The notes beneath the pieces are model-generated. The model was not told where the DNA came from and did no database searches. It saw nothing but the letters and a program-made list of their open reading frames with translations. A DNA stretch of 64,000 nt. Origin: Vulcanimicrobiota bacterium (lineage in GTDB: Bacteria; Vulcanimicrobiota; JAJTBE01). The position numbers and the translations under genes are program-made. Numbering within the stretch: the first letter of the stretch is position 1; each line of letters starts with the position of its first letter. The DNA lies in contig JAIORV010000131.1 of the NCBI GenBank assembly GCA_021107945.1, positions 1 through 64,000 of the forward strand, given 5' to 3'. Positions 18,706 to 27,241 of this stretch are shown here, one piece after another.

Positions 18706-21700
18706 ATGGCTCGTTTACAACGTAATATCTTCACCACGATTCGAACTGAAGGCGCAATCCTTCCGGTTGATGTCCTTGCTCGAATATCTCGAAATGATCC
18801 TGACATTAAAGGGCTGAAGCCTGAAGACTATCACCTTGCAGAAAGGGAAAAGATTAACGAGGCAATCAACCGCTCATGGAACCGCCTTGTTTCAGTGTGG
18901 AAATCATTCAGTAACGACCGGGAGAAACTTCCCGATGGAGTTATGGGAACAACCATTACAAGGGAGCGATGGCTCCTTATTCTCTTCCAGGAACTGGGCT
19001 ATGGCAGATTGCTGACCTCGAAGGCAATAGACATTAATGAAAAGTCATACCCTATTTCCCATATGTGGAATAATGCGCCGATTCATCTGGTGGGATTTCG
19101 AGTCAATCTGGATCGTCGGACTAAAGGTGTTGCCGGAGCTTCCCGGACAAGCCCTCATAGCCTTGTTCAGGAGTTCCTGAATCGCTCCGAAGAACACCTC
19201 TGGGGCTTTGTGTCAAACGGGCTTACATTTCGAATCCTGCGGGACAATATCAGTCTGACAAGGCAGGCTTACGTCGAGTTTGATCTTGAATCGATGATGG
19301 ACGGCGAAATCTATTCCGATTTTGTCCTTCTTTGGCTGTTATGTCATCAGTCAAGGGTTGAATCTGAGAAACCTCACGAATGTTGGCTTGAAAAATGGAG
19401 CCGGTTTGCAAAGGATAAAGGCGTCCGCGCTCTGGAGGGACTCCGGAAAGGTGTTGAAAAGGCAATTTCCTTTCTTGGAGAGGGCTTTTTTTCTTTTGAG
19501 AGGAATCGGGAATTAAAAGACAAGCTGAAGACAGGAACCCTTTCCACCCAGGATTACTATCGCCAGTTGCTAAGGCTGGTATATCGCCTTATATTTCTCT
19601 ATGTCGCCGAGGACAGGGGACTTCTTCTTATTTCTGACGTCGATGACAGGTCAAAAAAAATGTATATGAAGTATTACTCAACGGGGCGGATAAGGAATAT
19701 GGCGAGTCGAATCAGGGGAACCCGGCACTTTAACCTTTACAGGGGTTTAAGGCTGGTTATGGATAAGCTGTCTTCAGACGAGGGGTGTCTGGAACTTGCG
19801 CTCCCGACTCTTGGCAGTTTCCTCTGGAGTGAAAATGCAATACCTGATATTACACAATGCGATATTTCAAACAATTGTTTTCTTGATGCCGTTCGATCTC
19901 TTGCCTATATACAGGAAGGCAGGGTTCGCCGGATTGTTGATTACAAGAATCTTGGAGCGGAGGAGTTGGGAAGTGTTTATGAATCTCTTTTAGAGTTACA
20001 TCCCAACATAAATGTGGATGCCGGGACATTCTCCCTTGGAACCGCCGGTGGACACGAAAGGAAAACCACCGGCAGTTACTACACACCCACAAGTCTTATC
20101 ACCTGCCTCCTCGATTCCGCCCTGGATCCGGTTCTGGAAGAGGCGGTAAAAAGGGCGAATAAAATCCCCCCCGTTCGGGGGGGAATAAAAGGGGGGGTTA
20201 ATCCCGCTGAAACTGCAATTCTGAATTTAAAAGTATGTGATCCCGCCTGTGGAAGCGGACACTTCCTCGTTGCCGCCGCTCACAGAATGGCGAAACACCT
20301 TGCCTCGGTGAGAACCGGCGACGAGGAGCCTTCCCCGGAAGAAACACGACATGCGTTGAGGGATGTCATCGGCAGGTGTATCTATGGTGTTGACATAAAC
20401 CCCATGTCTGTTGAATTGTGCAAGGTGAGCCTGTGGATGGAGGCGATGGAGCCTGGGAAACCCCTCTCATTTCTGGATCATCACATCAAATGTGGAAACA
20501 GTCTTATTGGGACAACTCCCGTCCTTATAGAAAACGGCATTCCCGATGATGCTTTCAAGCCCATTATCGGGGACGACAAGAAATTCTGCCGGGAGTATAA
20601 AAGTCAGAACAAAAAAGAACGTGAGACTTATGGAAAAGATTATGAGGGACAGTTGGAAATGTTCGGCAGGGGGAAAGATTTTAAACCCTGGGAACACCTG
20701 GGAAATTTTGCATCAGCGATGATGAAACTCGACGACATTGATGACAGCAGTATAAAAGGGGTTCACAGAAAAGAAGAACGGTATGAAAAATTGGTTAAAT
20801 CCACCGGATATATATTCGGAAAACTCCTCGCCGACGCGTGGTGCGCCGCTTTCATGTGGAAGAAGAAAGAGACCGATGATCTTCCATATCCAATAACAGA
20901 AGATATATTCCGCCGGATAGAGCGAAACCCCCATTCATGCCCCAAATGGATGAAAGAGGAAATAAAGAAGCTTTCAGATCAATACCAGTTCTTCCACTGG
21001 CATCTTGAATTCCCCGATGTATTCCGCCCTGATGTCTCCAATCCCGATACCTCCAATAACGGGAACGTAGCTCAAGGCTTCAGCCTTGATGTCACCCAAC
21101 CCAAAACCTCCAATAATGTGAACGTAGCTCAAGGCTTCAGCCCTGCCGTCACCCACCCGGAAAGTGTCATTGCGAGGAGCAAAGCGACGAAGCAATCTCA
21201 TAATAACCCCACCGGATGGAACGGGGGTTTTGATGTTGTACTGGGAAACCCGCCTTGGGAGAGGATCAAACTCCAGGAAAAAGAATGGTTTGCCAATCGG
21301 AGACTTGATATAGCCGCGGCAAGGAATGCATCCGTGAGAAAGAAAATGATACAAGCCCTTGCGTGGGAGGATCCAGCTCTATATAAAGATTTTCAGGACC
21401 ACAAGAGAAAATCCGAGGGAGACAGCCATTTTGTAAGAAACTCCGAAAGGTATCCATTATGCGGCAGGGGAGATATAAATACATATACGATATTTGCGGA
21501 GCTAAACCGCTCGATGATTAACGCTATGGGAAAAGTAGGATGCATTGTCCCATCGGGCATCGCCACCGATGATACGACTAAATACTTCTTCCAGGATCTT
21601 ATGAATAAGAAGTCCTTGGTGAGTTTGTATGATTTTGAAAACAGGAAGGGAATTTTTGTGGGAGTTCACAGAAGCTACAAATTTTGCCTTCTTACATTGA

Positions 21701-23004
21701 CTGGCACAGACCATCCCAATGATGGAGGTACAGAATTTATCTATTATGCCATAGACACCCATGATTTGATGGATAAGAGAAGGGTATTTTCACTTTTGGC
21801 AAAGGATGTTGAATTAATTAATCCGAATACAAAAACATGTCCCATATTCAGGAGTAAAAGGGATGCCGAACTAATTAAATCCATTTATAAAAAATTTCCT
21901 GTTTTAATTCGTGATGAGTATCCAAAGGAGAATCTCTGGAGAATCTCTTTTAGAAGAATATTTGATATGAATAAAAGAGAGGTTGTAGGTAAATGTAAAC
22001 AAATATTTGAAGATGCCTGCATAAAAATGTATGAAGCAAAATTACTCCATCAATTTAATCACAGATGGGGAACTTATCAGGAAACCAAGGTGGTTGGCAT
22101 AAGTAAAAATCAACTGATCGATCCCCTTTTTGAGATAGAACCAAGATACTGGATTGATAGATATGAAGTAGACTTAAGGTTAGAACGATTGTATATGAAA
22201 AAATGGATTTTTGGGTATCGGGATATTTCAAATGTTACTAATGAACGGACTCTTCTTGCAACCTTAATACCATATTCCGGTACAGACTTTTCTATCAGAG
22301 TGATAGTCGGTATTGACAAACACAAAGCAATTTGCCTCCTATCCAACTTGAATTCTTTCATGTTGGATTATATTGTTAGACAAATGATGGGGGGATTGCA
22401 TCTCTCTGACTATATTATTAAACAGGTGGCAATAATTCCACCCAATTATTACAACAAAAATATAGAATGGCTAATATGTGGTTCTTTATATAAATGGCTT
22501 TTCTATAGGGTATTAGAACTAATATATACTTCGTGGGATCTAAAAGTCTTTTCAGATGATTTAGATTTTTCTGGTCCACCATTCAAATGGAACGAACAAC
22601 GCCGATTCCTCATCCGTTGCGAACTTGACGCCGCATATTTCCACCTTTACGAAATTAACCGTGAAGACCTCGACTACATTATGGAAACATTCCCCATCGT
22701 AAAACGAAAAGACGAGAAAAAATACGACTCCTTCTACGCAAACATTCCATTTGTGAAGGAATGCTGTGAAAAATATCAAAATCCCGAGAAGGGCGAAGTA
22801 TCAAATGGAGATGCCATAAAACATGGGGAATCACCCGATGAAGTCGGCACAAAATACGCCACAAAAGCAGTAATACTTGAGATATATAACCGAATGAAAA
22901 AAGCGATGGAGACAGACATCCCATATCAAACCGTCCTCAACCCACCCCCTTCGGATCCGTCGGTTGCGCATTCAAAAAAAGGAGTTGAGATTGATCATAC
23001 CTAA
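18706..23004 (+). CDS. Eco57I-like adenine-specific DNA methyltransferase, DrmMI-like
   Basis: LKVCDPACGSGHFLVAAAHRMA (motif I), FDVVLGNPPWERIKL (motif IV); 1432 aa. Confidence 0.9.
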   Translation: MARLQRNIFTTIRTEGAILPVDVLARISRNDPDIKGLKPEDYHLAEREKINEAINRSWNRLVSVWKSFSNDREKLPDGVMGTTITRERWLLILFQELGYGRLLTSKAIDINEKSYPISHMWNNAPIHLVGFRVNLDRRTKGVAGASRTSPHSLVQEFLNRSEEHLWGFVSNGLTFRILRDNISLTRQAYVEFDLESMMDGEIYSDFVLLWLLCHQSRVESEKPHECWLEKWSRFAKDKGVRALEGLRKGVEKAISFLGEGFFSFERNRELKDKLKTGTLSTQDYYRQLLRLVYRLIFLYVAEDRGLLLISDVDDRSKKMYMKYYSTGRIRNMASRIRGTRHFNLYRGLRLVMDKLSSDEGCLELALPTLGSFLWSENAIPDITQCDISNNCFLDAVRSLAYIQEGRVRRIVDYKNLGAEELGSVYESLLELHPNINVDAGTFSLGTAGGHERKTTGSYYTPTSLITCLLDSALDPVLEEAVKRANKIPPVRGGIKGGVNPAETAILNLKVCDPACGSGHFLVAAAHRMAKHLASVRTGDEEPSPEETRHALRDVIGRCIYGVDINPMSVELCKVSLWMEAMEPGKPLSFLDHHIKCGNSLIGTTPVLIENGIPDDAFKPIIGDDKKFCREYKSQNKKERETYGKDYEGQLEMFGRGKDFKPWEHLGNFASAMMKLDDIDDSSIKGVHRKEERYEKLVKSTGYIFGKLLADAWCAAFMWKKKETDDLPYPITEDIFRRIERNPHSCPKWMKEEIKKLSDQYQFFHWHLEFPDVFRPDVSNPDTSNNGNVAQGFSLDVTQPKTSNNVNVAQGFSPAVTHPESVIARSKATKQSHNNPTGWNGGFDVVLGNPPWERIKLQEKEWFANRRLDIAAARNASVRKKMIQALAWEDPALYKDFQDHKRKSEGDSHFVRNSERYPLCGRGDINTYTIFAELNRSMINAMGKVGCIVPSGIATDDTTKYFFQDLMNKKSLVSLYDFENRKGIFVGVHRSYKFCLLTLTGTDHPNDGGTEFIYYAIDTHDLMDKRRVFSLLAKDVELINPNTKTCPIFRSKRDAELIKSIYKKFPVLIRDEYPKENLWRISFRRIFDMNKREVVGKCKQIFEDACIKMYEAKLLHQFNHRWGTYQETKVVGISKNQLIDPLFEIEPRYWIDRYEVDLRLERLYMKKWIFGYRDISNVTNERTLLATLIPYSGTDFSIRVIVGIDKHKAICLLSNLNSFMLDYIVRQMMGGLHLSDYIIKQVAIIPPNYYNKNIEWLICGSLYKWLFYRVLELIYTSWDLKVFSDDLDFSGPPFKWNEQRRFLIRCELDAAYFHLYEINREDLDYIMETFPIVKRKDEKKYDSFYANIPFVKECCEKYQNPEKGEVSNGDAIKHGESPDEVGTKYATKAVILEIYNRMKKAMETDIPYQTVLNPPPSDPSVAHSKKGVEIDHT

Positions 23005-23164
23005 TTTCGACATAACGGCATGGTACATAAATTTACGAAGGATTTTTGAGGTTACTGATACATCTCCTGCCAGTCAATTCCTTAATCAAAATTAGACTCA
23101 GAATGACCATCTAAGAAATCTGGCCGAGTTCTCTGCCTATAAAGATGTATTAATAAAATGGGCG

Positions 23165-24061
23165 GTGGAAAAAGAGGTCAAACCAATTGCTGAGTTAATT
23201 CTCAGGAACCAACTCAGGCCAGGCATCTTCTTTACACACAATGGCGCATTCTTTTGTAAAGGATTGAGCAAATTCTCGAACGGCTATCCTGAAATAATTC
23301 CTCCTGACAAGATGCCCAGAATTCGGTTGAAATTATCCATCTCAGGTCTCGATTACGCTTTGTATCTCCCTTATCATCCATCTCATTTGACGAGTGCATC
23401 GGCCCGGAGTGAGTTGTCAGGGAAGAAGAGGCTCTTTGTTCTAGGGCTTGTTACGAATATAGATGAAAGCTCCATTGAGGCAAAACCCTATATAATTGGA
23501 AATCTGATAGCTCAAGGGAAGGATCTACTCGCTTGGGAGAATACATTGTGGCAACGACAGAGAGAAATTTACTTTGACGAAATTGATAACTTCTCACGAG
23601 CAAAGAGCTTGGCGGAGAGAAGAATAGGCTATAAGGAATTAGGGGTCTTGAAGAGTATTTCTGAAAAAGAAATCAAGAATGCCTTCGCAGAAATCATAAA
23701 TGAACCCACAGTTCCGAAGGATTGGGCTGGCGAGAAATCAGATCTTTTCTCGACCATGGTTAGAATAGGAGGCAAGAATTACTCTACTGCTTTTGTTCTT
23801 AAAGGGCCATCAAAGTTTCACCCAATGAAAATGAGTGATTTGGGCAAGAATGGCGATCAAATAGTCAGGCTTTACGATGAACCCGCTGAATTATTAATTC
23901 TGCAGCATTGCCATACAATCGAGAATCCGGTGAGAGTAATGATGCGTGCATTTGCAGAGAACATAAGGAGACCCAGAATGTTCTGTCTCATTGATGGATT
24001 TGCAACTCTGAGAATTTTGAAGGCATATAAGAAATGCGGACAGAAGCCTGACGATGATTGA
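23165..24061 (+). CDS. Uncharacterised protein, possible PD-(D/E)XK-type fold
   Basis: FSTMVRIGGKNYSTAFVLKGPSKFHPMKMSDLGKNGDQIVRLYDEPAELLILQHCHTI; nuclease idea is inference from the AFVLKG-type motif; N-terminus uncertain. Confidence 0.5.
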   Translation: MEKEVKPIAELILRNQLRPGIFFTHNGAFFCKGLSKFSNGYPEIIPPDKMPRIRLKLSISGLDYALYLPYHPSHLTSASARSELSGKKRLFVLGLVTNIDESSIEAKPYIIGNLIAQGKDLLAWENTLWQRQREIYFDEIDNFSRAKSLAERRIGYKELGVLKSISEKEIKNAFAEIINEPTVPKDWAGEKSDLFSTMVRIGGKNYSTAFVLKGPSKFHPMKMSDLGKNGDQIVRLYDEPAELLILQHCHTIENPVRVMMRAFAENIRRPRMFCLIDGFATLRILKAYKKCGQKPDDD

Positions 24062-24085
24062 ACATTCAAAGAGAGGTGGATTATT

Positions 24086-25171
24086 GTGATCAAGAATGCG
24101 CTCTATTATCCATACATATATTTTCAGGACATCAATTGGCTGAAGGCTATGGCATTATTCTATGACAGGATTTATAGAATTGTCCCCCCTCAAATGGAAG
24201 TAGATGATAGGGAAGAAATCAAACCATTCCACAGCGATCATAAGATTTTTTGTGAGATTAGCCCGATCCCTTATTCGGAAGAAGCTTCAAGGATGTTTCT
24301 GGAAAAAATGCGAAACTGGAAAGCTGCATCACTCCATTTTGCTGGAGAAAAACATATTGACATTCACTTATCAAAAATTAGCAAAGACGTTGGCAATCTA
24401 TTTAAAGAACTGGGATATAAGACAAGTGATTATTGGGTAAACCTTCCCGAAAGGATTGCCTCAAATTATATGCTTTACCTCGCCACCGTTATTTCAGAAA
24501 AGAACAAGTTATCATTATTGACGGATAAATTGGCCCCCTGGACGGCCACCAACTATTTCATTTATGATGGGCAGTTTGACGAATTTTCCTTGGATATTAA
24601 TAGCGTATCAGAATCCAATAATCCATTGTATTTCTTCACTTTCGTCCTACATGAATTGATTCCAGCCAATATTTCCGACATACCCATTTCGAGTATCCTG
24701 GAATTCCGCAAGAGAAGACAAGATGAGATGGCTCAATTGAGGAATGCAATTTCGGTTGTTTATAATAGTCTTCAGGAAATACAGGATCGTGGTGTCTTGA
24801 CAGATAGAATTAATGACTCCATCTCTGATGTCAGGAAGGCGGTTGATGAATATAAGAAGAGTGCTGATTTATTGAAAGCGAGGGGATGGAAGGGGAGTTT
24901 ATTAATGGGATTACCGGCTTCCGTTGGTCTGGCAACGCTTTTTGGGGGTTCAAATCCTCAGTTAATTATACTTGGCGCTGCGGGATTTGCGATTAACGCT
25001 GTCTATTCCTTCTACAATACCAAGCGAGAATTAAGAGAACTCGCGCGGAAGAATCCATATTCTTGCTTAGCGATGATGGGAAGGGACTTTGGAAGGTATG
25101 CTGGGCAGCGGAGGGGCAGGAGTATAGACTTCCACGTCATAGATTATTTAAAGAGATTTATTGGCAGTTAG
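24086..25171 (+). CDS. DUF6236-like protein with C-terminal hydrophobic segments
   Basis: IKNALYYPYIYFQDINWLKAMALFYDRIYRIVP resembles DUF6236 N-termini; SLLMGLPASVGLATLFGGSNPQLIILGAAGFAINAVYSFY. Confidence 0.6.
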   Translation: MIKNALYYPYIYFQDINWLKAMALFYDRIYRIVPPQMEVDDREEIKPFHSDHKIFCEISPIPYSEEASRMFLEKMRNWKAASLHFAGEKHIDIHLSKISKDVGNLFKELGYKTSDYWVNLPERIASNYMLYLATVISEKNKLSLLTDKLAPWTATNYFIYDGQFDEFSLDINSVSESNNPLYFFTFVLHELIPANISDIPISSILEFRKRRQDEMAQLRNAISVVYNSLQEIQDRGVLTDRINDSISDVRKAVDEYKKSADLLKARGWKGSLLMGLPASVGLATLFGGSNPQLIILGAAGFAINAVYSFYNTKRELRELARKNPYSCLAMMGRDFGRYAGQRRGRSIDFHVIDYLKRFIGS

Positions 25172-25224
25172 ATGTTTGATGAGTCTGCTGTTCTTTTGTG
25201 CAGAATTAAATACAACCAATCCGA

Positions 25225-25630
25225 TTTCAATGGGAACGAATGGCGAATAAATTGATTGGATCGTGGTAACTTCCCTATCGTCAAACGAAAAGACGAAGCA
25301 AAATATAACACATTCTATGCAAACATCCCGTTCGCAAAGGAATGCTGTGAGAAATACAAAAACCCGGAAACAGGAGAAACCGCAACGGGACAAAACACAA
25401 GACAAGAGAAATTACCCGGTAAAATCGGCACTGGACACGCGCCCAAACAAGTATTATCAAATGCGGGAGTCAGCACAAAATACGCCACAAAAGCCGTCAT
25501 CCTTGAAGTCTATGACCGCATGAAAAACGTGATGGAAACCGGCATCCCATATCAGACTATTCTCAACCTACCCCCGGCCGATCCGTCCATTGCTCACCAG
25601 GACAACAGGGATAAACGGCAAGAGATTTAG
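25225..25630 (+). pseudogene. Decayed copy of the methyltransferase 3' end (tail copy 2)
   Basis: NFPIVKRKDEAKYNTFYANIPFAKECCEKYKNPETGE...STKYATKAVILEVYDRMKNVMETGIPYQTILNLPPADPSIAH matches TFPIVKRKDEKKYDSFYANIPFVKECCEKYQNPEKGE...GTKYATKAVILEIYNRMKKAMETDIPYQTVLNPPPSDPSVAH at the end of 18706..23004. Confidence 0.95.
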
Positions 25631-25664
25631 TATAATAGGATCACTAAAAGCGAGGTACTTATAA

Positions 25665-27032
25665 ATGAGTAGTGAAAGAATGAGCTGGAGAAAGCTATTG
25701 TCCAAAAAGACATTGAGTCTGAAAAGTGAAGATGGGCAAGAAGAATCAGATTTCTATAGAGACATACAGAGTATCGTTTTTTCTTATGCTTTTCGCAGAA
25801 TGCAAAATAAAACCCAGCTTCTGCCAGTTCCTGAATTGGATTTTGTGCATACCAGATTAACGCACAGCTTGGAGGCATTCTGTATCGGAAGAGAGTTGGG
25901 AAGGGAAGTGGGAAAGGTAGTTGTTGAAATAGAAAAAGATAAACTCAAAGATTTTACACCAGATAGTTTTGCAAATATCGTGGGGGCCGCTTGCCTTGCG
26001 CATGACATCGGTAATCCTGCGTTTGGGCATTCCGGGGAAGATGCTTTCAGGGACTTTTTTAAGTATAATGATTCTGGAAAAGATATAATTGAGAATCTCA
26101 ATGATTATCAAAAGAATGACTTCTTATACTTTGAAGGAAACGCACAAGGCTTTAGAACATTGAATAAAGAAGATAAAATACTCCCCAAATTAACCTGTGC
26201 AACATTAGCCTCTTTCATAAAGTATCCAAGAGAATCAAGACACATTGAATCTGAAAATAGAAAAAGAAAAGATCAGAATAAATTTGGCTTTTTTCAGACT
26301 GAAAAAGATTTATTTATAAAATTGGTAAAAGAGGTCGAATTAATAAAACTTGGCCGAAACGATACATTGGCTTATTGCAGACATCCGCTTGCTTATCTTG
26401 TTGAAGCTGCAGATGATATATCCTATAAGATGTTTGATATTGATGACGGCTTCAGACTCAGACTTTTTAATTTGGATGAACGTATTAATGGTACCGATGA
26501 GTCTCTTAAAGAATCACTTGAAAAAATAATCAAAGCAGGCGGGAAGATTCCAGATGAGAAAAAGGAAAAGTTGAATGATGAAAAAGACATTCTTGCATAT
26601 CTCCGTTCAAAATCAATTGAAAGTTTGATAAAGCAGATTGAAAAGGCATTCATGGACAATTACGATAAAATAATGGAAGGAGAATTTGAATGTGATTTAA
26701 TGGAAAAAATTTCATCGAAAAAAGAAGTTGAGAACTTGGATAAGATCGCCAAAGAAAAAATTTATAAATATTTTCCCGTATTGGAAATTGAAGCTGCAGG
26801 CTTTAAAACAATCGGTGGGTTACTTGAGGCATTTCTAAAAGCTGTAATCAAAAAAGATTCAAGATATTCAAGAAAAGTAAAAGAAATGATTCCACCTGAA
26901 TATGATATAGATAATGGAGGCGACTATAAAAAAGCAATGAAAATTGTTGATTACATATGCGGCATGTCCGATGATTATGCGATTTCACTATATAAAAAAA
27001 TTCATGGAATTTCATTACCTCGTTTATATTAA
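25665..27032 (+). CDS. dGTPase-like HD-domain triphosphohydrolase
   Basis: AFRRMQNKTQLLP...RLTHSLEAFCIGREL...ACLAHDIGNPAFGHSGE...YLVEAADDISYKMFDIDDG. Confidence 0.9.
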   Translation: MSSERMSWRKLLSKKTLSLKSEDGQEESDFYRDIQSIVFSYAFRRMQNKTQLLPVPELDFVHTRLTHSLEAFCIGRELGREVGKVVVEIEKDKLKDFTPDSFANIVGAACLAHDIGNPAFGHSGEDAFRDFFKYNDSGKDIIENLNDYQKNDFLYFEGNAQGFRTLNKEDKILPKLTCATLASFIKYPRESRHIESENRKRKDQNKFGFFQTEKDLFIKLVKEVELIKLGRNDTLAYCRHPLAYLVEAADDISYKMFDIDDGFRLRLFNLDERINGTDESLKESLEKIIKAGGKIPDEKKEKLNDEKDILAYLRSKSIESLIKQIEKAFMDNYDKIMEGEFECDLMEKISSKKEVENLDKIAKEKIYKYFPVLEIEAAGFKTIGGLLEAFLKAVIKKDSRYSRKVKEMIPPEYDIDNGGDYKKAMKIVDYICGMSDDYAISLYKKIHGISLPRLY

Positions 27033-27084
27033 TCCTGAGGTGAAGCATAATTCCAAATTTGCGAAATCAAGGGCGAATCATCAA

Positions 27085-27165
27085 CCGGATGCACAACAAG
27101 ACAAGAGAAATCAATCGACGGAAACGGCATAAAATACGCCACATAAGCCGTTCTTTTTGAGAAGG
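27085..27165 (+). pseudogene. Very short third remnant of the methyltransferase tail (tail copy 3)
   Basis: CAACAAGACAAGAGAAAT...GGCATAAAATACGCCACATAAGCCGTTCTTTTTGAG vs CACAAGACAAGAGAAAT...GCACAAAATACGCCACAAAAGCCGTCATCCTTGAAG in copy 2. Confidence 0.75.
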
Positions 27166-27241
27166 AATTTACATTACTGGGAACTTGAGCGAGAAACTTA
27201 TATGTTGGCGTTTAAGAATTTCTATCTCACCAGGCAAAAGT

